Assembly: GCA_030066985.1 (NCBI GenBank)
Contig: JASJAN010000013.1
Span: forward strand, 1-64,000
DNA from: Desulfobacterales bacterium
Lineage (GTDB): Bacteria > Desulfobacterota > Desulfobacteria > Desulfobacterales > JAHEIW01
Direction of reading: 5' to 3'
Length of the DNA stretch: 64,000 nucleotides
The notes under the pieces were generated by a model that ran no database searches, was not told the DNA's origin, and saw only the letters and a program-made list of their open reading frames with translations. The position numbers and the translations under genes were made by a program. The stretch's first letter is position 1. Every line of letters begins with the position of its first letter. Below are positions 9,322-18,102 of the stretch, one piece after another.

Positions 9322-10668
9322 ATGAACCTTTTCTTACTCAGTCTTGGATGTGCCAGAAATCAGGTGGACAGCGAAATTATGCTCGGTCGTATTAAAAAGG
9401 CCGGCTGGGCAATTGTTGAAGATCCCGAAGATGCAGACGCCATTGTGGTCAACACTTGCAGTTTCATCGAAGATGCCGCCGATGAAAGTATCGAAATGAT
9501 CCTGGAGCTGGCTCATTACAAACAATCCGGCAAGTGTCAAAGGCTGGTTGTTGCCGGTTGCCTGCCGGAGCGCTACCGCGATCAAATTGTCGATCAGCTA
9601 CCCGAAGTGGACGCTTTTATCGGTACTGGGGCTTTTGACCGTATAGTTGAAGCCTTAGAAGGGTCAACTATTTCCAGTGGATGTTTGCTGCCCGATCCGG
9701 TAACCATTTCACCCCAGGATAAAAATGCGCCCCGGGCGCTGAGTACTTCACACATGGCCTACCTTAAGGTTGCCGAGGGTTGCAGTCAGCATTGTACCTA
9801 TTGCATTATCCCCAAATTGCGCGGCAAAAAACGAAGTCGGCCGCCGCAAGAAGTTATTTCCGAAGCGCAGGCATTGTTTGCAGACGGTGTCAAGGAATTG
9901 GTTCTTGTGGCGCAGGACACAACATCTTACGGTAAGGATTTACAACCGACGGCTTCTTTAAGTCAGTTGGTCGAAGACTTGGCCAGCCTGCCTGTAAAAA
10001 CGGCAGCCGGTCCCGAAGCCTGGATCCGTGTACTTTACGGGCATCCGGAAAGCATTGATGATGCTTTCATTAAAACTGTTGCATCGTATCCCAATATATG
10101 CTCTTACTTCGACATCCCAATTCAGCATGTCAGCAGGCCCATTTTAAAAAGGATGGGCCGTAATTACAATCAGGATGACCTCCAACGGCTTTTTGATAAA
10201 ATTCGTAAAGAAGTGCCAGGCGCCTCGCTGAGGACAACCCTTATCGTTGGGTTTCCCGGGGAAAGTGAAAAGGATTTTAAAACCCTGCTGCGTTTCATTG
10301 AAAGCACACAGTTTGATCATCTGGGTGTTTTTTTGTATTCCGATTCTGAGGATCTTCAATCGCACCGTTTGCCTGGCCACGTTCCGGCTGAAGTGGCTCA
10401 GGAGCGCTATGATCAGCTGATGTCCAGTCAGCTGGATATCTCGGCTCAAAAGTATCAACAATATATTGGTCAAACACTGTCGGTTTTAGTCGAAGAGTCT
10501 GTGGAGAATAGATTATATGCCGGACGTGCGCCCTTTCAGGCTCCTGAAGTCGATGGTATGACTTACGTTAAATTTGGTCCTGATCAGCCGGATCCGGCCA
10601 TTGGATCATTTTCAAAAATCAAGGTAAGCGATGCAATGGAATATGACCTCATAGGAGATGCCATATGA
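9322..10668 (+). CDS. rimO: Ribosomal protein S12 methylthiotransferase RimO
   Basis: A radical SAM enzyme that methylthiolates the conserved Asp of ribosomal protein S12. The N-terminal UPF0004 domain carries the three cysteines of the auxiliary cluster (LLSLGCARNQVDSE, VVNTCSFIEDAA, VAGCLPERY). The radical SAM core has the CxxxCxxC motif in CSQHCTYCIIPKLRGKKRSR, and a TRAM-like C-terminus ends the protein. The S12-specific form is supported by GCARNQVDSE and the overall length (448). ATG 9322 begins MNLFLLSLGC, the usual start; an upstream in-frame TTG (9310) lacks support. The last four bases overlap the prenyltransferase start (ATGA), so the two are probably co-transcribed. Confidence 0.93.
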   Translation: MNLFLLSLGCARNQVDSEIMLGRIKKAGWAIVEDPEDADAIVVNTCSFIEDAADESIEMILELAHYKQSGKCQRLVVAGCLPERYRDQIVDQLPEVDAFIGTGAFDRIVEALEGSTISSGCLLPDPVTISPQDKNAPRALSTSHMAYLKVAEGCSQHCTYCIIPKLRGKKRSRPPQEVISEAQALFADGVKELVLVAQDTTSYGKDLQPTASLSQLVEDLASLPVKTAAGPEAWIRVLYGHPESIDDAFIKTVASYPNICSYFDIPIQHVSRPILKRMGRNYNQDDLQRLFDKIRKEVPGASLRTTLIVGFPGESEKDFKTLLRFIESTQFDHLGVFLYSDSEDLQSHRLPGHVPAEVAQERYDQLMSSQLDISAQKYQQYIGQTLSVLVEESVENRLYAGRAPFQAPEVDGMTYVKFGPDQPDPAIGSFSKIKVSDAMEYDLIGDAI

Positions 10669-11645
10669 AAGACCTCAAGAAGCGGATTCTGGCGGAAAAC
10701 AAACAAGACCTGACTGAAATTGAAACGCAGTTGGCAGAGAATTTAAAACCTTACCTGGATCTAGTGTCTGAAGTCGCCCATCATATTCTGTTTGCCGGTG
10801 GTAAGCGGCTGCGGCCTTTGCTGCTGGTTCTTGCTGCTAAAATTTGTGGCTATAAAGAAACATACGCCAAAAACGTTGCTTCAGCGATGGAATACCTGCA
10901 TGCCGCTACGCTTCTGCACGATGACGTCATTGACGATGCAGCTCTGCGACGCGGCAAAACCGTCGCCCATTCGGTATATGGTAATGCGATTACCATATTA
11001 GTGGGTGATTTCCTGCTTTCACGTGCGTTGTCCATATGTGCGGATTCCGGAAAAATAGAAGTTATGCGCATCGTTGCCGATCTAACCGAGCACATGTCCA
11101 CCGGCGAAGTCCACCAATTGATGCGCAAGGGTGATGTCTCTCTGACCGAGGATGAATATATGGAGGTGATCCGTCGTAAAACCGCCGTTCTTTTTGAGGC
11201 CGCCTGCAAGGTAAGTGCGGTCATCGCTGAAGCATCCCCTGAAGAAGAACAAGCGCTGTCAGAATACGGCTTCAATCTTGGATTGGCTTTTCAGATGGTG
11301 GACGATTTATTCGATTATACCAAGGATACGGCAGCTTTGGGCAAAGAGGTCGGGGCCGATCTCAGAGAGGGCAAGCTGACCCTGCCCATCATACAGGCTT
11401 TAAAAGAGGCCGATCCTTCTGAGCATGATCAGATGGTTAACATCATACAAAATGAAGATTTTACGATCGATGAATTTAAGACCCTGGTGACACTTTTGCA
11501 CAAAAATAACGGGATCGACTACACGGTAGAAACAGCCTCGCTGTACATTGATAAGGCCAAAGAAGCCCTGGCGCTATTTGAAGATTCGAGATACAAGAAT
11601 TCATTGTTTGATATTGCGGACTACTCGCTTGCCCGCCACCTGTAG
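10665..11645 (+). CDS. ispB: Polyprenyl diphosphate synthase (octaprenyl/heptaprenyl type)
   Basis: A trans-isoprenyl diphosphate synthase of 326 residues that condenses isopentenyl diphosphate units onto an allylic primer, making the side chain of menaquinone or ubiquinone. The signatures are GGKRLRPLLLVLAA, the first Asp-rich motif LLHDDVIDDAALRRG and the second Asp-rich motif FQMVDDLFDYTKD. Chain length cannot be read from this directly; long-chain (C35-C40) products are typical for proteins this size. It overlaps rimO by 4 bases. The stop codon touches the large palindromic repeat that follows. Confidence 0.9.
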   Translation: MKDLKKRILAENKQDLTEIETQLAENLKPYLDLVSEVAHHILFAGGKRLRPLLLVLAAKICGYKETYAKNVASAMEYLHAATLLHDDVIDDAALRRGKTVAHSVYGNAITILVGDFLLSRALSICADSGKIEVMRIVADLTEHMSTGEVHQLMRKGDVSLTEDEYMEVIRRKTAVLFEAACKVSAVIAEASPEEEQALSEYGFNLGLAFQMVDDLFDYTKDTAALGKEVGADLREGKLTLPIIQALKEADPSEHDQMVNIIQNEDFTIDEFKTLVTLLHKNNGIDYTVETASLYIDKAKEALALFEDSRYKNSLFDIADYSLARHL

Positions 11646-11787
11646 TTTCCACCCCTAAATGGCTATTTTTCCGATGAGCTGTGTTCTCCGCGTTTTTCTG
11701 CCTTCGACGTACTTCAAGTACGCCGAAGGCAAAAAAACTTGTGCGGCCGAGCTCATCGAAAAACTATCTCATTTATGGATGGAAACT
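11644..11787. repeat. Large palindromic intergenic repeat abutting a stop codon
   Basis: Outer imperfect arms (AGTTTCC...GGCTATTTTTCCGATGAGCT and its partner ending GGATGGAAACT) of about 36 bp enclose an inner near-perfect hairpin (GCCTTCG-ac-GTACTT / AAGTAC-gc-CGAAGGC). It begins at the ispB stop codon. It resembles REP/MITE-like elements and may act as a 3' mRNA structure. The remaining gap up to 12054 holds no gene. Confidence 0.7.
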
Positions 11788-12054
11788 AAATATTCTTAAA
11801 GCATATCGTTTTGAAGCCAGTTTTACGTTTTATATAACCACGAAACCGCATTGTAATCTGCCTTTTGAACCCCATCATTATTACAAAAATAGACGTGAAA
11901 CCCCGTAATATATCCTAAAATCGTTAAATTCATGCTCAGAAAATTTTGGTGTTTGTGAATTGCGCTTCAAATCGATGGTTTAAATCTTGAATTTATTTTA
12001 AAATTCAATTAAGGGATATTACCACTATTCAATTGATGAAACGGGAGCCTTAAA

Positions 12055-13260
12055 ATGTTCAGGATGTCCTTCAAATGGTACCGGCGGGTTGTTGCAAGTG
12101 CGATGGTCCTGATGCTGTCATTTTCTGTTGCGGCCTACGCTCAGAAGAAGGTGCAGAATAAAACCTTTGTGGTTGTCGGAACGAGCGTAATTCAAGGCGG
12201 CAATATCCAGGCTGCCCGGGAAGCTGCCATATCTGAGGGCCTGGTGGCAGCCGTTGCCTTGATGACCAAAGAAGTGCTTGAGGTGAATTCGCTGATTGAG
12301 TATTTCCCAGAGGTGAATCAAATCATTTTCGCAAAGCCCAATGCCTTTGTCCTGGATTACAAAGTGTTGACCGAAACAGAGTCTGATAAGAACTATCGCG
12401 TCCTGGTCAAAGCCCGGGTGGCGGGCAAAAAAATTGCCAAACAGCTGTCAAATGCGGATATTTTGAGAACCAAAGTCGATCTGCCAGCAATCCTTTTCTT
12501 TATATCAGAACAGAATCTTCAGGAGGATGCACCGCGATACTGGTGGGGAAAACAAATGGGGGGCTTTGAGGCAATTAGCGAAGAAACCATGGCAGATATC
12601 TTAAAAACCAGGGGTTTTCCAATTGTCAATCATCGCGGTGTGGGCATCGGAAAAACGACTGGTCTCGGTGACGGTCTGACACCGGTATTAACCGATGAAG
12701 CCGCCATTAACATTGGTACCCGTTTGCAGGCCGATTTGATTATCATGGGCTCTTCTGTTGCCAGCCCAACGGCCAGTATCATGGGCGATGATTTAAAGTC
12801 GTTTAAAGCCATACTGCAGGCGCGCGTTTTGCGGACCCAAAATGGTGAAGAGCTGCTTAACATTTCGCGAACATCGGTGACCGCCAACATCAATGAGGCT
12901 GTGGGTGGCAGAGAAGCCCTTACCATGGTCGCCACCCTGGCCGGCGATGACCTGGCCACTCAATTGGACGCTGCCTGGCGCCGTTTGGCCGAGCGACCCT
13001 CCCAGGTGGAGGTTTTTGTGGAAGGGACGGGGAATCTGGCTCATTTCGTAAAATTTCGTCGTGCATTGAGCAGCGTTTCCGGTGTCGAAGGAATTCGGGT
13101 AAAAGAAATCAAGCCCAATGAGACAACTCTGATCGTTGATTATAAAGGCAAAGCCGAGGAGCTGGCTGAAGCCCTGATGCGGCAGAATTTTGAGAATTTC
13201 GGTATTAACATCTACGAGATCAGCAATCAAAACCTTAAAATTACGCTGGTTTCAGGCTAA
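12055..13260 (+). CDS. Secreted FlgT/CsgG-like protein, function unknown
   Basis: The 401-residue product carries a signal peptide (VVASAMVLMLSFSVAAYAQ, cleaved at about 30). The mature part begins with a domain like the N-terminal part of FlgT-type proteins (VVVGTSVIQGGNIQAAREAAISEGLVAAV), followed by a central region of TolB-N/CsgG-like character (INIGTRLQADLIIMGSSVASPT) and a C-terminal domain with VEGTGNLAHFVKFRRAL. This suggests a periplasmic protein, possibly in envelope or flagellar assembly, but no flagellar gene is near. It stands alone after a 267-base spacer and is followed by tRNA-Val. Assignment rests on general pattern only. Confidence 0.7.
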   Translation: MFRMSFKWYRRVVASAMVLMLSFSVAAYAQKKVQNKTFVVVGTSVIQGGNIQAAREAAISEGLVAAVALMTKEVLEVNSLIEYFPEVNQIIFAKPNAFVLDYKVLTETESDKNYRVLVKARVAGKKIAKQLSNADILRTKVDLPAILFFISEQNLQEDAPRYWWGKQMGGFEAISEETMADILKTRGFPIVNHRGVGIGKTTGLGDGLTPVLTDEAAINIGTRLQADLIIMGSSVASPTASIMGDDLKSFKAILQARVLRTQNGEELLNISRTSVTANINEAVGGREALTMVATLAGDDLATQLDAAWRRLAERPSQVEVFVEGTGNLAHFVKFRRALSSVSGVEGIRVKEIKPNETTLIVDYKGKAEELAEALMRQNFENFGINIYEISNQNLKITLVSG

Positions 13261-13325
13261 AAAAGGACCAACTGATTAGCTCTTGACACCATACTGCACC
13301 AATGTTAGGTGACAATAAAATTTTA

Positions 13326-13400
13326 AGGCACGTAGCTCAGGGGGAGAGCGCTACCCTGACACGGTAGAGGTCGTGAGTTCAAATCTCACCGTGCCTACCA
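13326..13400 (+). tRNA. tRNA-Val (GAC anticodon)
   Basis: The complete cloverleaf is 75 nt including encoded CCA. The acceptor AGGCACG pairs with CGTGCCT; the D arm is GCTC/GAGC; the anticodon stem CTACC/GGTAG holds loop CTGACAC with anticodon GAC; the T arm is GTGAG-TTCAAAT-CTCAC; the end is A-CCA. Confidence 0.96.
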
Positions 13401-13407
13401 TGAAATC

Positions 13408-13450
13408 AAAGGGTTGCAGCAGAAGCTGTAACCCTTTCTGCTTTTTGGCT
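13408..13450 (+). terminator. Rho-independent terminator after tRNA-Val
   Basis: Stem AAAGGGTTGCAGC / GCTGTAACCCTTT with loop AGAA, followed by CTGCTTTTTGG, just after the tRNA 3' end. The gap to 13759 holds nothing else I can support. Confidence 0.8.
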
Positions 13451-13759
13451 TCTTTAATTTTCGTAACAAATTCAATAGCGAAACCGCATAAGGATCAATC
13501 GTTACAGCAAAACCGCTCCAATCCATCGCGTTTCACCTGTCACTTAACGCAATATTTACAATGATGTGCAAATCTATTTTTGAGATCGAAAGTGATTCAG
13601 AAAAAAAATACTGTTTGATTAACATAAATTATTTCTTATATTACATTATAATTTTGTATAGGAAAGACACGTGCTTTGAGGGGACAGGACTGTAATTAAA
13701 TTTCTATCCTTTTCTTTATAGCCCACTGTTAAAAATGATCCAATTTGAAAGGTTTTGCC

Positions 13760-15013
13760 ATGCCGTCTGGTAAAGGCATGATCGTATTGATGGGGTCCGG
13801 TGAGCTGACCGCCACCATGGTTGAAGTTCATAAGGAATTGCTGAAGCGTCTGGCAGGTGCGCCTAGCGCGGTTTTTTTGGACACGCCGGCGGGTTTTCAG
13901 CTTAATGTTGATCAAATTTCTGAAAAAGCCCAGGATTACTTCCGTTCTCATATTCAGCAAGCCCTCAAAATTGCGTCGTTTAAATCCAATGATTCCATTT
14001 CCCCATTTGACGCTGAGCAAGCCTATCAAACACTGCGAGATGCTGATTATGTTTTGATTGGCCCCGGCAGTCCGACTTATGCGGTTCGGCAGTGGATACC
14101 ATCCGCTATTCCCAAAATCCTGACCGACCTCGTCAAGGGCGGTGGATGTTTAGTAGCCGCCAGCGCAGCTGCTCTGACCGTTGGTCGCTTCACGCTTCCG
14201 GTTTATGAAATATACAAGGTCGGCCAGGAATTGCACTGGGTTGACGGAATGGACCTACTGAAGGACTTTGGCTTTAACCTGGTGGTGGTACCGCATTGGA
14301 ACAATGCAGAAGGGGGCAATCATGACACGCGGTTTTGTTTTATGGGACAACCGCGTTTTGAGCAATTGATCGCATCTTTACCGCAGGATGTTGCAGTTTT
14401 CGGTTTGGATGAGCACACGGCCTGTATCCTTGACTTTGAAAGCGATCAAGCGATCATCAAGGGCATCGGTCAGGTCACTCTCCAGCGGGCAGGGCAACAG
14501 GCCGTTTTTGAAAGTGGTCGCCGCTTTTCGCTCGACCTACTGCGGGGTTCGGACTTTGGGCAACTCTGGGAGCATCCCCCTTCAACACCAAATGACGCCG
14601 TAGTAACAGATACGGCCAGCGGTGATGACTTCTGGGATCAAATTCATCAGCTGGAAAATGAGTTTAACAGCGGCCTCGATGCCCATGACGCGCAGAAAGC
14701 TACCAACGCTCTGCTTGAGCTGGACCGTATTATCTGGCAGGCACAGCAGAGTGTCGAAAATGAGGAATCGATTATTCAGGCACGCGATACGCTCAGAGAG
14801 CGCATTGCCGTTCTGGGGACCCGGCTGGCGACCTTGCCGCGCAGCCAGATAGATTGCCTGACGCCAGTGGTTGAACAACTACTGGTGGCCAGAGAAACAT
14901 TCAGAAGGCGCAAACAGTTTGAAGAAGCAGATACCATTCGGGACTGCTTGCAAAAAGTAAACATCGTTATCGAAGACGACAAAAAGGGGTCTCGCTGGCG
15001 GTTGTTGTCGTAA
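13760..15013 (+). CDS. Peptidase S51-like domain fused to a CysRS-type C-terminal tail
   Basis: The product has 417 residues. The first part (about 5-250) resembles the type 1 glutamine amidotransferase/peptidase S51 (cyanophycinase-like) fold: IVLMGSGELTATMVEVH, VLIGPGSPTYAVRQW, and a nucleophile-elbow-like VAASAAALTVG in place of the usual GxSAG. The last part (about 290-417) looks like the C-terminal helical tail of cysteinyl-tRNA synthetase: FWDQIHQLENEFNSGLD..., then RRRKQFEEADTIRDCLQK and IEDDKKGSRWRL, matching the F..AD.IRD.L...I..ED...G..W pattern of CysRS. I chose ATG 13760 over the upstream TTG because GAAAGG lies at suitable distance. Substrate unknown. Confidence 0.75.
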   Translation: MPSGKGMIVLMGSGELTATMVEVHKELLKRLAGAPSAVFLDTPAGFQLNVDQISEKAQDYFRSHIQQALKIASFKSNDSISPFDAEQAYQTLRDADYVLIGPGSPTYAVRQWIPSAIPKILTDLVKGGGCLVAASAAALTVGRFTLPVYEIYKVGQELHWVDGMDLLKDFGFNLVVVPHWNNAEGGNHDTRFCFMGQPRFEQLIASLPQDVAVFGLDEHTACILDFESDQAIIKGIGQVTLQRAGQQAVFESGRRFSLDLLRGSDFGQLWEHPPSTPNDAVVTDTASGDDFWDQIHQLENEFNSGLDAHDAQKATNALLELDRIIWQAQQSVENEESIIQARDTLRERIAVLGTRLATLPRSQIDCLTPVVEQLLVARETFRRRKQFEEADTIRDCLQKVNIVIEDDKKGSRWRLLS

Positions 15014-15023
15014 GTAAAGGTTG

Positions 15024-15166
15024 CAGGTGTCAGGTGTCAGGTTTCAGGCCATAGGTAGAGAATTTTGAGTCCTTTCAACCTTGTTACCACTACGGTCACT
15101 TTGTTTTTTGTAAGTTCTGCTTCAGTCTTGTTTTTACTGACACTTGACACCTGAACACTGACATCT
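15024..15166. repeat. Inverted pair of GTGTCAGG-type word repeats
   Basis: The left arm (15024-15048) is built of GGTGTCAGG/GGTTTCAGG words and the right arm (15137-15166) of their reverse complements (GACACCTGAACACTGACA). The same words recur in other gaps of this window. Confidence 0.7.
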
Positions 15167-15235
15167 AATTATCATCCAGCAGCAAAACACCAGCAACATA
15201 AATATTTACCATTACAAAAGCATAGATTGGCGATT

Positions 15236-16888
15236 ATGTTTAAACATCCTTCATTATCTGTATTAGCGATTGTCAGACAAGAAAAGACCGATCTGGCTTC
15301 CTTTTTAGAATATTTGCAATCCATGCCGCATGTGTCTCTGAATATCAGCTCCGACATCCCGGCCGACCTGAGTCCCTTTGATGTGGTCATTACAGCTCAA
15401 AGCTCAGAGCACAATCAAAATAACCACCCGCTTGAGCAATACGTGAATGCCGGCGGTGGATGGCTGGGGCTGGTGCACCGGTCCACTGAGCCGCTGCCTG
15501 AGATTTTTGGCGTCCGACCCGATAAAATAGGGCCGGTCGCTGAATTGCGGATATTATTCGATGACCCGAACCATGTGCTGGCTCAACGTCTTCCTGATGC
15601 GGTATACCTCCAGGGTGTCTACCAGCCATTAAGACCGTCTGCAGATGATACGGAGATGATTTTATACGCCGACTGGCATTACGCGCACCATGCGATGCTG
15701 GTTGCACGCACTGCCGGGAAAGGCAAAGTTGCCTGTACCTCCCTGCAGGACTACCGCAACCCGGTCTTTCAGCAAATCCTCTATCGCCTCATTCGCGACT
15801 TGGCGGGGAGACGTCATAACGGTCAAACTTTAGGAATCGGTTTGTTGGGTTACGCCCCGTCGGTGGGTCAAATCCATGGCCAGGGCGCCAAGGTAACCAG
15901 TGGATTGGATTTGCGGGCGGCCTGCGATCTAAATCTTGAGCGGTTAGACCAGGCTCGGCAGGATTTTACACAATTACAGACGTATACAAGCACTGATGAA
16001 TTTGCAGCGGATAATGACATTGATTTGGTGATTATTGCCACCCCTCCCAGTACCCATGCGGAGCTTGCCATCCAGATGATGGCGGCCGGCAAACATGTGG
16101 TTTGTGAAAAACCTCTGGCAATATCACAACGAGAAACCGATGCCATGATTGACATGGCAGAAAAACAAGGCGTCCATTTAAGCTGTCATCAAAACCGACG
16201 CTGGGATGTCGATTATCTGGCGATCAAACAGGCATTGAGAGAAGAATTGATCGGGGAGCTGTATTTCATAGAAACCTTTGTGGGCGGTTATCATCATCCC
16301 TGCGGGTATTGGCATTCCCATGATAAGATCTCCGGCGGACTGACATACGACTGGGGAGCGCACTATCTGGATTGGATCGTCAGTCTGATGCCAGAGCGCG
16401 TCCAATCGGTGATGTGTCATCGTCACAAACGTGTCTGGCACGACGTAACCAATGCGGATCAGGAACGTATTCTGCTCCGCTTTGCAGGCGGTCAGGAAGC
16501 GGAGTTTATGCATTCAGATATTGCTGCTGTGCGCAAACCCAAATGGTACTTGCTGGGAACTCAGGGCGCGATCAGCGGTCACTGGAAAGATGTGGTTGAA
16601 TATACGCCTGATCCCCTGGTTTATTTTGAACAGCTTGATATACCGGCCACTGAAATGCCGCCGGATTTAATTTTACACCGGCGCCATTCCTCGGGCCAGA
16701 TAATCGCCCAGAATCTGGCGGTGCCCGAGCGCCAGCATTTTCTTTTCCACCAAAACATTGCCGATCACCTGCTGCTCGGCGAACCCATTGCAGCTCCGCT
16801 GGCGCATTCTGTAAAGGTGGTGGCCATCCTTGAGGCTGCAGCCAGATCGGCCGCCAATGGCGGAAGTCTGGAGACACTGCATGACTGA
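15236..16888 (+). CDS. ThuA-like domain fused to Gfo/Idh/MocA oxidoreductase
   Basis: The 550-residue product has an N-terminal ThuA/class-I-amidotransferase-like domain (about 1-195; GGGWLGLVHRSTEPLPEIFG) joined to a Gfo/Idh/MocA NAD(P)-dependent oxidoreductase (about 200-545). The Rossmann part reads LGIGLLGYAPSVGQIHGQGA, the family's signature CEKPLA appears as KHVVCEKPLAIS, and the substrate-domain motif is SGGLTYDWGAHYLDWI. Such enzymes oxidise or epimerise sugars, inositols or related polyols. Start taken at ATG 15236; an in-frame TTG at 15227 is possible. It overlaps the next oxidoreductase gene by 8 bases, implying a joint pathway, probably sugar metabolism. Confidence 0.82.
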   Translation: MFKHPSLSVLAIVRQEKTDLASFLEYLQSMPHVSLNISSDIPADLSPFDVVITAQSSEHNQNNHPLEQYVNAGGGWLGLVHRSTEPLPEIFGVRPDKIGPVAELRILFDDPNHVLAQRLPDAVYLQGVYQPLRPSADDTEMILYADWHYAHHAMLVARTAGKGKVACTSLQDYRNPVFQQILYRLIRDLAGRRHNGQTLGIGLLGYAPSVGQIHGQGAKVTSGLDLRAACDLNLERLDQARQDFTQLQTYTSTDEFAADNDIDLVIIATPPSTHAELAIQMMAAGKHVVCEKPLAISQRETDAMIDMAEKQGVHLSCHQNRRWDVDYLAIKQALREELIGELYFIETFVGGYHHPCGYWHSHDKISGGLTYDWGAHYLDWIVSLMPERVQSVMCHRHKRVWHDVTNADQERILLRFAGGQEAEFMHSDIAAVRKPKWYLLGTQGAISGHWKDVVEYTPDPLVYFEQLDIPATEMPPDLILHRRHSSGQIIAQNLAVPERQHFLFHQNIADHLLLGEPIAAPLAHSVKVVAILEAAARSAANGGSLETLHD

Positions 16889-17891
16889 AGCGGTTAAATG
16901 GGGCATAATGGGCAATGCCAACATTGCCCGCAAGTGTGTGATTCCGGCTATCGGCAAATCATGCAATGGTGAAATTTACGCACTGGCCACACGTTTGCCG
17001 GCAGAGGCGGCCCCTCTGGCAGCTGAGCATCAAATCGATCAGGTCTACGACGATTATGAAGCCCTGCTGGTTGACCCGCAAGTGGATCTTGTATATATTC
17101 CGCTGCCCAACCACCTTCACCACCCTTGGACGATAAAGGCGCTTGAGGCCGGCAAACATGTTTTGTGTGAAAAGCCCCTGGCCTGCAATGCCAAGGAAGC
17201 CAGCGAGATGGTCGCAGTTGCCAAACGCAGCGGGCGGCTGCTGATGGAAGCCTTTATGTATCGCTTTCATCCGCGCAGTCAGCGAATCAAACAGCTGGTG
17301 GTGGAAGGCGCAATCGGCCTACCGCGGTTGGTCAGATCCGCCTTTTGTTTCCGGATGTCCGACACGGAATGGGGCGATCCGCCAAACGTCCGTTTGAGAC
17401 CGGAAATGGGGGGCGGTGCTTTGCTGGATGTTGGCTGTTACAGTGTCAGTGTGGCGCGCTGGTTTATGGGTGCCGAACCCTCGCAGGTTCAGGCCCAGGC
17501 CAAATATCATCAAGGCGGCGTCGATGTGCATGTGGTCGGCACCCTGGATTTCGGGGATCATCGCCTAGCTTGTTTTGAGGCCAGTTTTATTACAGCGTTA
17601 CAGCAAACATACTGTATCGTCGGCCCGGATGGTGCCATCGAATTGCCCCACAATGCCTTTGTGCCCTGGGAAAATGAGGCGGTTTTCTATCTACGGACCA
17701 GCGATCAAGAGGCGGGTGAAAAACACACAATCCCCGGGGCTGATGAATATCAGCTGATGGTTGAGCACTTTGCCGATGCCGCCATGGGACAAACCGAACT
17801 GATTTTTTCGACAGCAGACAGCATTGAAAATATGCGGGTGCTTGATGCTCTGGCACAGGCGGCCCAAACAGGGAAAACGGTAAAGCTGTAG
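16881..17891 (+). CDS. Gfo/Idh/MocA family NAD(P)-dependent oxidoreductase
   Basis: The 336-residue product begins MTEAVKWGIMGNANIARK (Rossmann fold, about 1-120), carries the family signature KHVLCEKPLACNAKEA, and has a C-terminal substrate domain (MEAFMYRFHPRSQ, GGGALLDVGCYSVSVARWF). Trans-1,2-dihydrobenzene-1,2-diol dehydrogenase-like and xylose dehydrogenase-like members share this MEAFMYR motif. ATG 16881 fits the usual N-terminus, with GGAG upstream, and overlaps the preceding oxidoreductase gene by 8 bases. Specific substrate not predictable. Confidence 0.87.
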   Translation: MTEAVKWGIMGNANIARKCVIPAIGKSCNGEIYALATRLPAEAAPLAAEHQIDQVYDDYEALLVDPQVDLVYIPLPNHLHHPWTIKALEAGKHVLCEKPLACNAKEASEMVAVAKRSGRLLMEAFMYRFHPRSQRIKQLVVEGAIGLPRLVRSAFCFRMSDTEWGDPPNVRLRPEMGGGALLDVGCYSVSVARWFMGAEPSQVQAQAKYHQGGVDVHVVGTLDFGDHRLACFEASFITALQQTYCIVGPDGAIELPHNAFVPWENEAVFYLRTSDQEAGEKHTIPGADEYQLMVEHFADAAMGQTELIFSTADSIENMRVLDALAQAAQTGKTVKL

Positions 17892-17894
17892 CAT

Positions 17895-18047
17895 AAAGGT
17901 TCAGGGTTCAAAGGTTCAAAGGTTCAGGGTTTAGGGGTGCACGTTGCGTCTTCGAGTCTCAGACCACCAGCGGCAGGAGTCCCAGCGGCGGCAGTTTGAG
18001 CCTCAAACTCCAGAACCGCGGAACGCTGAACCTTGAACCCTGGAACC
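17895..18047. repeat. Inverted pair of GGTTCAGGGTTCA word repeats
   Basis: The left arm (17895-17935) repeats AAAGGTTCAGGGTTC; the right arm (18025-18047) has GCTGAACCTTGAACCCTGG in reverse orientation. It is a variant of the word-repeat family seen elsewhere in this window. Confidence 0.7.
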
Positions 18048-18102
18048 GGATGACTAAACCCGATAGCGACACCCGTAACCTAATGTTTAAAAATTACCCC
18101 AA

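Noticed and set aside
11681-11908. 75-codon plus-strand frame
   Set aside because: It runs through the palindromic repeat and has no protein-like pattern.
13373-13564. Plus-strand frame starting in the tRNA 3' end
   Set aside because: It overlaps tRNA-Val and its terminator and has no start signal.
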